Shown here: piece by piece, positions 6,719 to 10,897 of the stretch
Position numbering within the stretch: position 1 is the first letter of the stretch
Layout of the letters: each line of letters starts with the position of its first letter
Assembly: GCA_007117775.1 (NCBI GenBank)
Contig: SKFX01000104.1
Span: 1 to 10,897 of the forward strand
Length of the DNA: 10,897 nt
Source of the DNA: Ilumatobacteraceae bacterium
GTDB taxonomy: Bacteria; Actinomycetota; Acidimicrobiia; Acidimicrobiales; Ilumatobacteraceae
Direction: 5' to 3'
Notes under the pieces: generated by a model
Seen by the model: the letters and a program-made list of their open reading frames with translations, nothing else
What the model was told of the DNA's origin: nothing
Database searches by the model: none
Position numbers and translations under genes: made by a program

Positions 6719-6740
6719 GGTCCTTCCTTCGGGGAGGACC
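6719..6740 (+). terminator. UUCG-tetraloop terminator hairpin of the tRNA
   Basis: Immediately after the encoded CCA, GGTCCTTCC (6719-6727) pairs with GGGAGGACC (6732-6740) over nine pairs (one U-G), closing a TTCG loop with C-G closing pair, the extra-stable cUUCGg tetraloop. Only a weak T-containing stretch (GCTTGGTCT) follows. Position and stability make an intrinsic terminator or 3' processing barrier likely. Confidence 0.7.
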
Positions 6741-6744
6741 GCTT

Positions 6745-6789
6745 GGTCTGTCATCGGCTGGTCTGTCATCGCCCGGTCTGTCATCGCCC
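6745..6789 (+). repeat. 15-bp intergenic tandem repeat, three copies
   Basis: Units start at 6745, 6760 and 6775: GGTCTGTCATCGGCT, then GGTCTGTCATCGCCC twice. A decayed fourth copy may persist downstream (GGGTCATCGGG around 6800). The array lies between the tRNA terminator and the DUF1269 gene. An open frame crosses it (LSSPG-type repeats), but no gene is supported there. The rest of the gap up to 6886 shows nothing else apart from a possible -10. Confidence 0.85.
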
Positions 6790-6874
6790 GGCTGGGTTCG
6801 GGTCATCGGGCTGCCGATACCGTTGGAGCGCTGTCATGGCGGCGATCGGGTGCGGGAGCCCGCCATTGCAGTGG

Positions 6875-6880
6875 CATGCT
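6875..6880 (+). promoter_or_regulatory. candidate -10 element of the DUF1269 gene
   Basis: CATGCT keeps A2 and T6 of TANNNT and ends six bases before the GTG at 6887, which would make the transcript leaderless. It supports that GTG over longer upstream alternatives, which would read through the 15-bp repeat. Confidence 0.35.
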
Positions 6881-6886
6881 GTACCC

Positions 6887-7555
6887 GTGAGCACCGAGGG
6901 ACCAGAGGAGGCACGAGCCGACACGATCATCGGGGTGTCGTTCGATGATGTGTACCGCTCGCAGGAGTTCTTGACGGCGATCACCCGTCTAAACGCGAAT
7001 GCTGAGATCGGCCTGCTCGATGCGGTCGTGGTGACCAAGGGTGACGACGGACGGACGCGGGTCAGAGAGACCGTGGATCTGTCTCCGGGTCGTGCCGCGG
7101 TGTCCGGTGCGGTGTGGACCGGGCTGTTGGGGCTCATCATCGGTGGGCCGGTCGGCTGGATCGCCGGCCTCGGCTTCGGTGCGGGGGCAGGGGCGGTGGC
7201 CGCCAAGGTGGTCGATCTCGGGATTCCCGATGCTTGGGTGGAGTGGTTCCGTGAAGTGGTCGAGCCGGGAACGTTCACCATCGTCATGCTGGCGAACCGC
7301 ATCGACGTCGATGCGCTCATCGAGGAGGTCTCGCGCTTCGAGGGTGGCCATCTGGTCTACGCGAACCTCGATGATGCGGGAGTGCTCCGGCTTGAACATG
7401 CGCTCGGTGAGATCGGAATCGAAGCACTCGGCGGGGGAGCGGCGACGATATCGGAGAGCACCGAGTCAGATTCGATCGACCTCGAGTTGGACGACCCTGG
7501 TCGCGCTGACGAACTCGGAGGCGCAGCGAGTCCGTGGCCGCCACCGAGTAGTTGA
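6887..7555 (+). CDS. DUF1269 family membrane-associated protein
   Basis: From the GTG at 6887 the product is 222 residues and matches the DUF1269 layout. An N-terminal alpha/beta half (IIGVSFDDVYRSQEFLTAITRLNANAEIGLLDAVVV, 14-49) is followed by VRETVDLSPGRAAVSG and a glycine-rich hydrophobic hairpin (about 73-108, with LLGLIIGGPVGWIAGLGFGAGAGAVAAKV) resembling a glycine zipper. The conserved second half follows, with VVDLGIPDAWVEWFREVVEPGTFTIVMLANRID and FEGGHLVYANL. The family is widespread in actinobacteria and unassigned in function; membrane insertion of the hairpin is inferred. The C-terminal 40 residues are acidic, then Pro-rich (PWPPPSS), and look disordered. A longer reading from 6743 would translate the intergenic tandem repeat and is rejected. 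It seems to be its own transcription unit. Confidence 0.85.
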   Translation: MSTEGPEEARADTIIGVSFDDVYRSQEFLTAITRLNANAEIGLLDAVVVTKGDDGRTRVRETVDLSPGRAAVSGAVWTGLLGLIIGGPVGWIAGLGFGAGAGAVAAKVVDLGIPDAWVEWFREVVEPGTFTIVMLANRIDVDALIEEVSRFEGGHLVYANLDDAGVLRLEHALGEIGIEALGGGAATISESTESDSIDLELDDPGRADELGGAASPWPPPSS

Positions 7556-7602
7556 ACACAATGCTGATCGCCACGATGTCATCTGGTCGGGGACACTGAA
7601 CC

Positions 7603-8325
7603 ATGTGCGGACGCTTCGTTGCGACCTCCTCGCCAGCGTCGATCGCGCAGTGGCTCGATGCGGTGGTGGACCCGGACCTCGTCGATATCGGTGCCCGCTA
7701 CAACGTCGCGCCCATGTCGATGATCACCGCGGTGAACGCGGGGGTGAATGCGGGGGTGAATGCGGGGGAGCGCCGACTGGGGGCGTATCGTTGGGGTCTC
7801 CTCCCGGCCTGGTCCAACGATCCGCGCAGTGGTGCGCGAATGATCAATGCCCGTGCCGAGACCCTCGCCGACAAACCGTCATTCCGCAACCTCATCAGCG
7901 CATATCGCTGTGTGGTGCCGATGGACGGGTTCTACGAATGGGCCGCTCCACCAGCGGGCTCAACGACCAAGATCCCATTCCTGATTCGAAGTCGCACCGA
8001 TGCGCCGCTGTTCGTTGCCGGACTGTGGACCACCTGGCAGGGTCGTGATCAATCCGCCACGACGATCCGCTCGGCGACGATCATCACCTGCGAGGCCAAC
8101 GCGGACCTGTCCAACGTGCACCATCGCATGCCGGTCATCTTGGACGCAGACCGCCTCGATGTCTGGCTGGACGGCTCCATCGACGACCGCGGAGCACTGA
8201 TGTCGGTGCTCGGGCCGGCCGGTGACGGCCTGCTCGAGTTGAGACGCGTCTCGACCGATGTCAACAACGCCCGCAACGAGGGTCCTCATCTCATCGAGCC
8301 GTATGACACGGGGCACCGAGCATGA
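7603..8325 (+). CDS. SOS response-associated peptidase family protein (SRAP, YedK/HMCES-like)
   Basis: SRAP proteins covalently cap abasic sites in single-stranded DNA through Cys2, which forms a thiazolidine link after removal of Met1. All key residues of the 240-residue protein are visible: Cys2 in MCGRF, Asn34 in RYNVAP, Glu112 in GFYEW, and His174 in HHRMPVIL, with the conserved RWGLLPAW (63-70) and NARAET (82-87). Between the strand ending MITA and RRLGAYRWG lies VNAG repeated three times (44-55), caused by a 12-bp tandem repeat, so this loop is about eight residues longer than one copy would need. The gene begins 47 bases after the DUF1269 gene and converges on the HIT gene. No LexA box is evident upstream by eye. 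A GACACT hexamer five bases before the ATG is a weak -10 candidate. Confidence 0.93.
   Translation: MCGRFVATSSPASIAQWLDAVVDPDLVDIGARYNVAPMSMITAVNAGVNAGVNAGERRLGAYRWGLLPAWSNDPRSGARMINARAETLADKPSFRNLISAYRCVVPMDGFYEWAAPPAGSTTKIPFLIRSRTDAPLFVAGLWTTWQGRDQSATTIRSATIITCEANADLSNVHHRMPVILDADRLDVWLDGSIDDRGALMSVLGPAGDGLLELRRVSTDVNNARNEGPHLIEPYDTGHRA
7732..7767 (+). repeat. 12-bp in-frame tandem repeat (VNAG x3) within the SRAP gene
   Basis: Three successive copies of GTGAAYGCGGGG start at 7732, 7744 and 7756; the last two are identical and the first differs by one base. Being a multiple of three, copy-number change keeps the frame. Confidence 0.9.
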
Positions 8326-8370
8326 GTGGCGCCGGTCAAAGGTGGCTGTTCTGCAAGGTGTTCGCCCCGG

Positions 8371-8793
8371 TCAGGGCGCAGCCTCGTCGTGGCCGCGAAT
8401 CAGGAGTTCGGCACGGATCAGCCCGGCATGGTGGCTGAGCGACTCGGCTGCGACGCGTGCAGCCGCTCGCTCGAACGATAATTCGCCGATCTCGGTGGTT
8501 GGAATGACGTGGAGATGGGTGTGGGGAACCTCATAGCCAGCGACGATCAGTCCGATGCGCTCGCAGGCGAACACCGTCTGTTGTGCCTGCCCGATCGTCT
8601 GGGCCACCGTGAACAAGTGGCTGATCAGACCTGTCTCAGCATCGATCCAATGGTCCACCTCGGCGATGGGGACCACGAGGACATGGCCGTCTGCCATCGG
8701 GTTGATCGACATGAACGCCACGCACCGGGTATCGCGCCAGACGAAATTGCCGGGCAGGTCGCCGTTGATGATTCTGGTGAAGATGGTGGGCAC
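8371..8793 (-). CDS. HIT family (histidine triad) nucleotide-binding protein
   Basis: The 140-residue product belongs to the HIT superfamily of nucleotide hydrolases/transferases. It begins PTIFTRIINGDLPGNFVWRDTRCVAFMSINPMADGHVLVVP (2-42), a near-canonical HIT opening. The active-site triad is HTHLHVIP with His91, His93 and His95, where the middle or last His acts as nucleophile in the family. I chose the GTG at 8793 because homologues typically start M-x-TIF and because an AAACCT hexamer precedes it by six bases. An ATG at 8814 would add seven residues (MMCKPRD). The C-terminal 35 residues (from about 105, SFERAAARVAAESL) form a helix-rich extension. Substrate (AMP-lysine-type, Ap4A-type or other) is not predictable. 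Divergent from the phosphatidyltransferase gene and convergent with the SRAP gene. Confidence 0.9.
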   Translation of the reverse strand: MPTIFTRIINGDLPGNFVWRDTRCVAFMSINPMADGHVLVVPIAEVDHWIDAETGLISHLFTVAQTIGQAQQTVFACERIGLIVAGYEVPHTHLHVIPTTEIGELSFERAAARVAAESLSHHAGLIRAELLIRGHDEAAP

Positions 8794-8799
8794 ATCGCG

Positions 8800-8805
8800 A
8801 GGTTT
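8800..8805 (-). promoter_or_regulatory. candidate -10 element of the HIT gene
   Basis: AAACCT on the minus strand ends six bases before the GTG at 8793, one base off the TAACCT before ispH. If real it makes the message leaderless and excludes the ATG at 8814 as start. Confidence 0.3.
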
Positions 8806-8829
8806 GCACATCATCGGTGCTGTGCGCCA

Positions 8830-8835
8830 TAGCCT
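8830..8835 (+). promoter_or_regulatory. candidate -10 element of the phosphatidyltransferase gene
   Basis: TAGCCT, identical to the hexamer before the DUF512 gene, ends six bases before the ATG at 8842, so the predicted transcript starts at the ATG. No Shine-Dalgarno is seen. Confidence 0.5.
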
Positions 8836-8841
8836 TCGGGC

Positions 8842-9438
8842 ATGGCCAGCTCCGCCGGCGAGACCACGACGACCCGCGATGCGGGGATCTGGACGCTGCC
8901 GAATCTGTTCACTCTGCTGCGACTCCTTGCGCTGCCGGTGTTCGTCTACCTGCTGTTCGTATCACAGAACCGAGTCGCTGCGGCCCTCATGCTCGGAGCA
9001 TTGAGTTCCACCGACTGGGTGGACGGATTCCTGGCCCGTCTGCTCGACCAACGAAGCGAGTTCGGTGCCAAGTTCGACCCGACCGTGGACCGTCTGGTGT
9101 TCATCGTCGCGGTGATCGCCATCCTCATCGATGGTTCGATGCCGTTGTGGTTCGGTCTTGCGCTGTTGGCGCGTGAGGTGGTGGTCGGTGGAACGGTCGC
9201 CATCGCAACGCTGGTGTTCGGGATGGAGCGCTTCGATGTGACCTTCCTCGGCAAGACGGCGACCATGCTGCTGATGTTCGCCGTGCCGGCGTTCCTGCTC
9301 GGTGCCAGCGAGATCTCCTCGGCAGCGGTCTTCACCGCATTGGCATGGCTCCTCGGGATACCAGGGTTGATTCTCAGTTATCTGACCGGTGTCGGATATG
9401 TGCCCAAGATCAAAGCAGGCCTCGCCTCGGCGAGTTGA
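8842..9438 (+). CDS. CDP-alcohol phosphatidyltransferase family protein
   Basis: This 198-residue integral membrane enzyme transfers a phosphatidyl group from a CDP-linked lipid to an alcohol. The family signature D(x)2DG(x)2AR(x)8G(x)3D(x)3D is complete: Asp58, Asp61, Gly62, Ala65, Arg66, Gly75, Asp79, Asp83. Around it lie several hydrophobic helices (about 24-41, 45-57, 85-97, 101-126, 138-155, 159-181), fitting the six-helix fold. TLPNLFTLLRLLALPVFVYLL (18-38) is typical of phosphatidylglycerophosphate synthase-like members, so glycerol-3-phosphate is the best guess for the acceptor. The M. tuberculosis gene at the matching place is pgsA2 (Rv1822), whose acceptor is also uncertain. The 39-base gap before gcvH has its own -10-like element, so the two need not be one operon. 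Confidence 0.9.
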   Translation: MASSAGETTTTRDAGIWTLPNLFTLLRLLALPVFVYLLFVSQNRVAAALMLGALSSTDWVDGFLARLLDQRSEFGAKFDPTVDRLVFIVAVIAILIDGSMPLWFGLALLAREVVVGGTVAIATLVFGMERFDVTFLGKTATMLLMFAVPAFLLGASEISSAAVFTALAWLLGIPGLILSYLTGVGYVPKIKAGLASAS

Positions 9439-9464
9439 TATCTTCGGCGGGGTGGTAGAGCGAG

Positions 9465-9470
9465 TACGGT
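9465..9470 (+). promoter_or_regulatory. candidate -10 element of gcvH
   Basis: TACGGT fits TANNNT and ends seven bases before the ATG at 9478, predicting a leaderless transcript. It overlaps the alternative GTG start at 9469, arguing against that start. Confidence 0.5.
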
Positions 9471-9477
9471 GGTCACC

Positions 9478-9870
9478 ATGAACGTGCCGGGCGATTTGAG
9501 GTACACCAGCGAACACGAGTGGGTGGCGGTCCGGTCGTCTGATGTGGTGCGTGTCGGGATCACCGATTACGCCCAGGACGCGCTCGGTGATGTCGTCTTC
9601 GTCGAATTGCCCGACCTCGGTGCGCATGTCACCTCTGGAGAGATGTTCGGTGAGGTCGAGAGCACCAAATCGGTCTCAGAGATCTACGCACCTCTCGCCG
9701 GTACGGTTTCGGCGGTCAATGATCAACTCGTCGAGAATCCGGCGCTGCTGAACGATGACCCCTATGGGGAGGGCTGGATCTGCGAGGTGCGTCTCGAGGG
9801 GGCCGATGCGACCGAACTCATGGTTTCGTTGCTCGATGCGTCGGGTTATCAGGCGCTGATCGAGGGTTGA
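9478..9870 (+). CDS. gcvH: glycine cleavage system H protein
   Basis: GcvH is the lipoyl carrier that shuttles the aminomethyl group between the P, T and L proteins of the glycine cleavage system. The 130-residue chain is standard length, with the opening LRYTSEHEWV (7-16), the GITDYAQDALGDVVFVELP block (27-45) and the lipoylation site ESTKSVSEIYAP with Lys64. It then has the conserved GTVSAVND, ENPALLNDDPYGEGWICEV and a closing helix. I start at ATG 9478, not GTG 9469 (three extra residues), because of the TACGGT placement. No gcvP or gcvT is adjacent. The next gene starts six bases after the stop, and gcvH-garA-merR is a conserved actinobacterial order. Very secure. Confidence 0.97.
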   Translation: MNVPGDLRYTSEHEWVAVRSSDVVRVGITDYAQDALGDVVFVELPDLGAHVTSGEMFGEVESTKSVSEIYAPLAGTVSAVNDQLVENPALLNDDPYGEGWICEVRLEGADATELMVSLLDASGYQALIEG

Positions 9871-9876
9871 GTCGCT

Positions 9877-10362
9877 GTGGACGTGGTCTACTGCAACCAG
9901 TGCGGGCATCGCAATCCCACCTCCAGCAATTTCTGCTCGAGTTGTGGTTCGGTCCTCGGCAGTCTCGATGATCGCACCATCAGCCTGGTGGCGGTCGATC
10001 CGCTCCAAGATGCCCCCGGGCCGAGCGACGATGTGATCGTCCCGGTTGGTGAGATCGAGCGCGGGATCGCGGTCTTGATCGTTCGAGCCGGCGCCCAGGC
10101 CGGTGCGCGCTTCGTACTCGAAGCCGGCCTGACTCGCTTGGGCCGGCACCCTGAGAGCGAGATCAGTCTCGAGGACATCACCGTCTCGCGTCGTCATGCC
10201 GAGATCGAACGCGAATCTGACGGCTATGTGATTCGAGACGTCGGCTCGCTCAACGGCACCTATGTCAATCAAGAGCGGGTCGATCGCAGTGCGTTGCATC
10301 ACGGTGACGAGGTGCAGATCGGAAAGTTCCGACTGGTCTTCTTCGAGCGTGACGATGTCTGA
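9877..10362 (+). CDS. garA: GarA/OdhI-like FHA protein with N-terminal zinc ribbon
   Basis: The C-terminal two thirds (about 62-156) closely follow mycobacterial GarA: LGRHPESEISLEDITVSRRHAEIE, then DVGSLNGTYVN and GDEVQIGKFRLVF. The phosphothreonine-binding residues are in place (Arg90, Ser104, Arg105, His107, Asn126). GarA/OdhI bind and inhibit 2-oxoglutarate dehydrogenase/decarboxylase and adjust glutamate enzymes. Phosphorylation of an N-terminal Thr by Ser/Thr kinases folds back on the FHA domain and switches this off. Here Thr34 in DDRTISL occupies the place of the GarA ETTSV motif; its phosphorylation is inference. Unlike GarA, residues 6-23 form a zinc ribbon (C6-x2-C9, C20-x2-C23). 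The GTG start lies six bases after gcvH with GAGGG about ten bases upstream; a GTG at 9883 would also keep the ribbon. It overlaps the MerR gene by eight bases. Confidence 0.88.
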   Translation: MDVVYCNQCGHRNPTSSNFCSSCGSVLGSLDDRTISLVAVDPLQDAPGPSDDVIVPVGEIERGIAVLIVRAGAQAGARFVLEAGLTRLGRHPESEISLEDITVSRRHAEIERESDGYVIRDVGSLNGTYVNQERVDRSALHHGDEVQIGKFRLVFFERDDV

Positions 10363-10897
10363 GGGTGCAGAGCGCTCCTATCTGTCCATCGGGGAGGTGC
10401 TCGGGCTCCTCTTGGAGGAGTTCCCCGATGTGACGATCTCCAAGATCCGCTTCCTCGAGAGCCAAGGTCTCATCGACCCCGAGCGCACCCCAGCGGGGTA
10501 CCGCAAGTTCTATGAGGCCGATGTCGAACTACTGCGCGTCATCCTTCGCGAGCAGCGAGAGAACTTCCTGCCGTTGCGCGTCATCAAGGACCGCATCGAC
10601 TCCGGTGAGATCGATGCCTCGGGTGAGATCGAGGCACCAGATCAGTTGAGTTTCGACATCTCGCCGGCACCGAGCGACAGCGGCTCGCGCCGACGTTTCC
10701 ACTCCGATGCTGCGGTGGTGCAGTCCGTGGCGTCGGACGCGACGGCGCCGGATGCGACGGTGGCGCTGGCCGAGGTGGAGTCTGGATCCGAATCCGCTGC
10801 GGACGCAGACCCTGTGGCGGGCACCACCGACGCTGATGACGAGGTCCCTGATGCCGCGGTGCACTCGGTGCCCGGTGGCGCTCAGGCTGATCAGGCA
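10355..10897 (+). CDS. MerR-family transcriptional regulator (5' part, truncated by window edge)
   Basis: An ATG at 10355, inside the last codons of the FHA gene, opens a frame with no stop to the window end (181 codons). Residues about 9-80 form a MerR winged helix-turn-helix: YLSIGEVLGLLLEEFPDVTISKIRFLESQGLI, then PERTPAGYRKFYEADVELLRVILREQRENFLPLRVIKDRI. This is very like M. tuberculosis Rv1828, which also follows garA. From about residue 90 the sequence becomes Ala/Asp/Glu/Ser/Val-rich and low in complexity and probably forms a long flexible linker. The C-terminal dimerisation/effector half lies outside the window. The eight-base overlap and conserved order suggest co-transcription with gcvH and garA. 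MerR-type function is secure; the regulated genes are unknown. Confidence 0.88.
   Translation, partial: MSEGAERSYLSIGEVLGLLLEEFPDVTISKIRFLESQGLIDPERTPAGYRKFYEADVELLRVILREQRENFLPLRVIKDRIDSGEIDASGEIEAPDQLSFDISPAPSDSGSRRRFHSDAAVVQSVASDATAPDATVALAEVESGSESAADADPVAGTTDADDEVPDAAVHSVPGGAQADQA

Noticed and set aside
6743..6886. N-terminal extension of the DUF1269 protein
   Set aside because: It would translate the tandem repeat into Cys/His/Arg-rich sequence (VCHRPVCHRP) that is unlike the family; the GTG at 6887 with a nearby -10 fits better.
6577..6948. Open frame of about 120 codons across the tRNA and tandem repeat
   Set aside because: It runs through the whole tRNA-Pro gene and its terminator and gains its length from the 15-bp repeat; there is no ribosome-binding site or recognisable domain.
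7041..8048. Long forward frame of over 300 codons overlapping the DUF1269 and SRAP genes
   Set aside because: It is Ser/Arg/Pro-rich, typical of a shifted frame of high-GC coding DNA, and both overlapped genes have clear family motifs.
8363..8378. Small inverted repeat CGCCC/GGGCG at the end of the HIT gene as a terminator
   Set aside because: Only five pairs, no T-run, and it overlaps the HIT coding end.
8322..8440. Short frame starting at the ATGA overlap at the SRAP stop
   Set aside because: It would be about 38 residues, mostly antisense to the HIT gene, Arg-rich, without a ribosome-binding site.
9676..10302. Minus-strand frame of 208 codons opposite gcvH and the FHA gene
   Set aside because: Both plus-strand genes are secure, and the antisense product shows only Asp/Arg/Ile-rich shadow composition.
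1..10897. CRISPR array, insertion sequence, prophage, toxin-antitoxin or defence island
   Set aside because: No transposase, integrase, spaced repeats or compositional break was seen; the genes are conserved housekeeping types with uniform codon character.

Overview
This window looks like chromosomal housekeeping DNA from a high-GC actinobacterium. The strongest evidence is the order at the right end: a CDP-alcohol phosphatidyltransferase, then gcvH, a GarA-type FHA gene and a MerR-type gene. It parallels Mycobacterium tuberculosis Rv1822 (pgsA2) and Rv1826-Rv1827-Rv1828, although several genes lie between pgsA2 and gcvH there. The protein versions (zinc ribbon on GarA, FeS-type DUF512 gene next to der, many start codons directly behind a -10-like hexamer) suggest a deep-branching lineage such as Acidimicrobiia. 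The lineage is inference; no 16S or other marker is present.

Layout. 1-51: last 16 codons of an upstream gene, joined by an ATGA overlap to a flavin-reductase-like gene (48-635). It converges on a lipoprotein gene (661-1155, minus). Divergent from that is an acyl-CoA dehydrogenase (1227-2429), which converges on ispH (2489-3523, minus). ispH is divergent from a DUF512 FeS/PDZ gene (3571-4983), which overlaps der (4980-6356), followed at once by a small zinc-ribbon membrane protein (6359-6568). tRNA-Pro(GGG) at 6641-6718 ends in a UUCG hairpin and a short tandem repeat. Then come a DUF1269 glycine-zipper protein (6887-7555), an SRAP/HMCES-type protein (7603-8325), a minus-strand HIT protein (8371-8793), a CDP-alcohol phosphatidyltransferase (8842-9438), gcvH (9478-9870), a GarA-like FHA gene (9877-10362) and the 5' part of a MerR-family regulator (10355-10897, cut by the window edge).

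How the genes work together. Two translationally tight runs stand out: DUF512-der-zinc ribbon, which suggests a link to ribosome assembly, and gcvH-garA-merR, which links one-carbon metabolism to FHA-based control of central nitrogen/carbon enzymes. The remaining genes are short independent units: isoprenoid synthesis, phospholipid synthesis, DNA-lesion protection and fatty-acid oxidation.

No mobile element, prophage, CRISPR array, toxin-antitoxin pair or defence system is visible, and I do not see a wholly new multi-gene system. The most informative non-coding signals are the repeated TANNNT hexamers 6-9 bases before start codons (leaderless or near-leaderless transcription), a mirrored pair of such promoters between ispH and the DUF512 gene, and three small in-phase tandem repeats.
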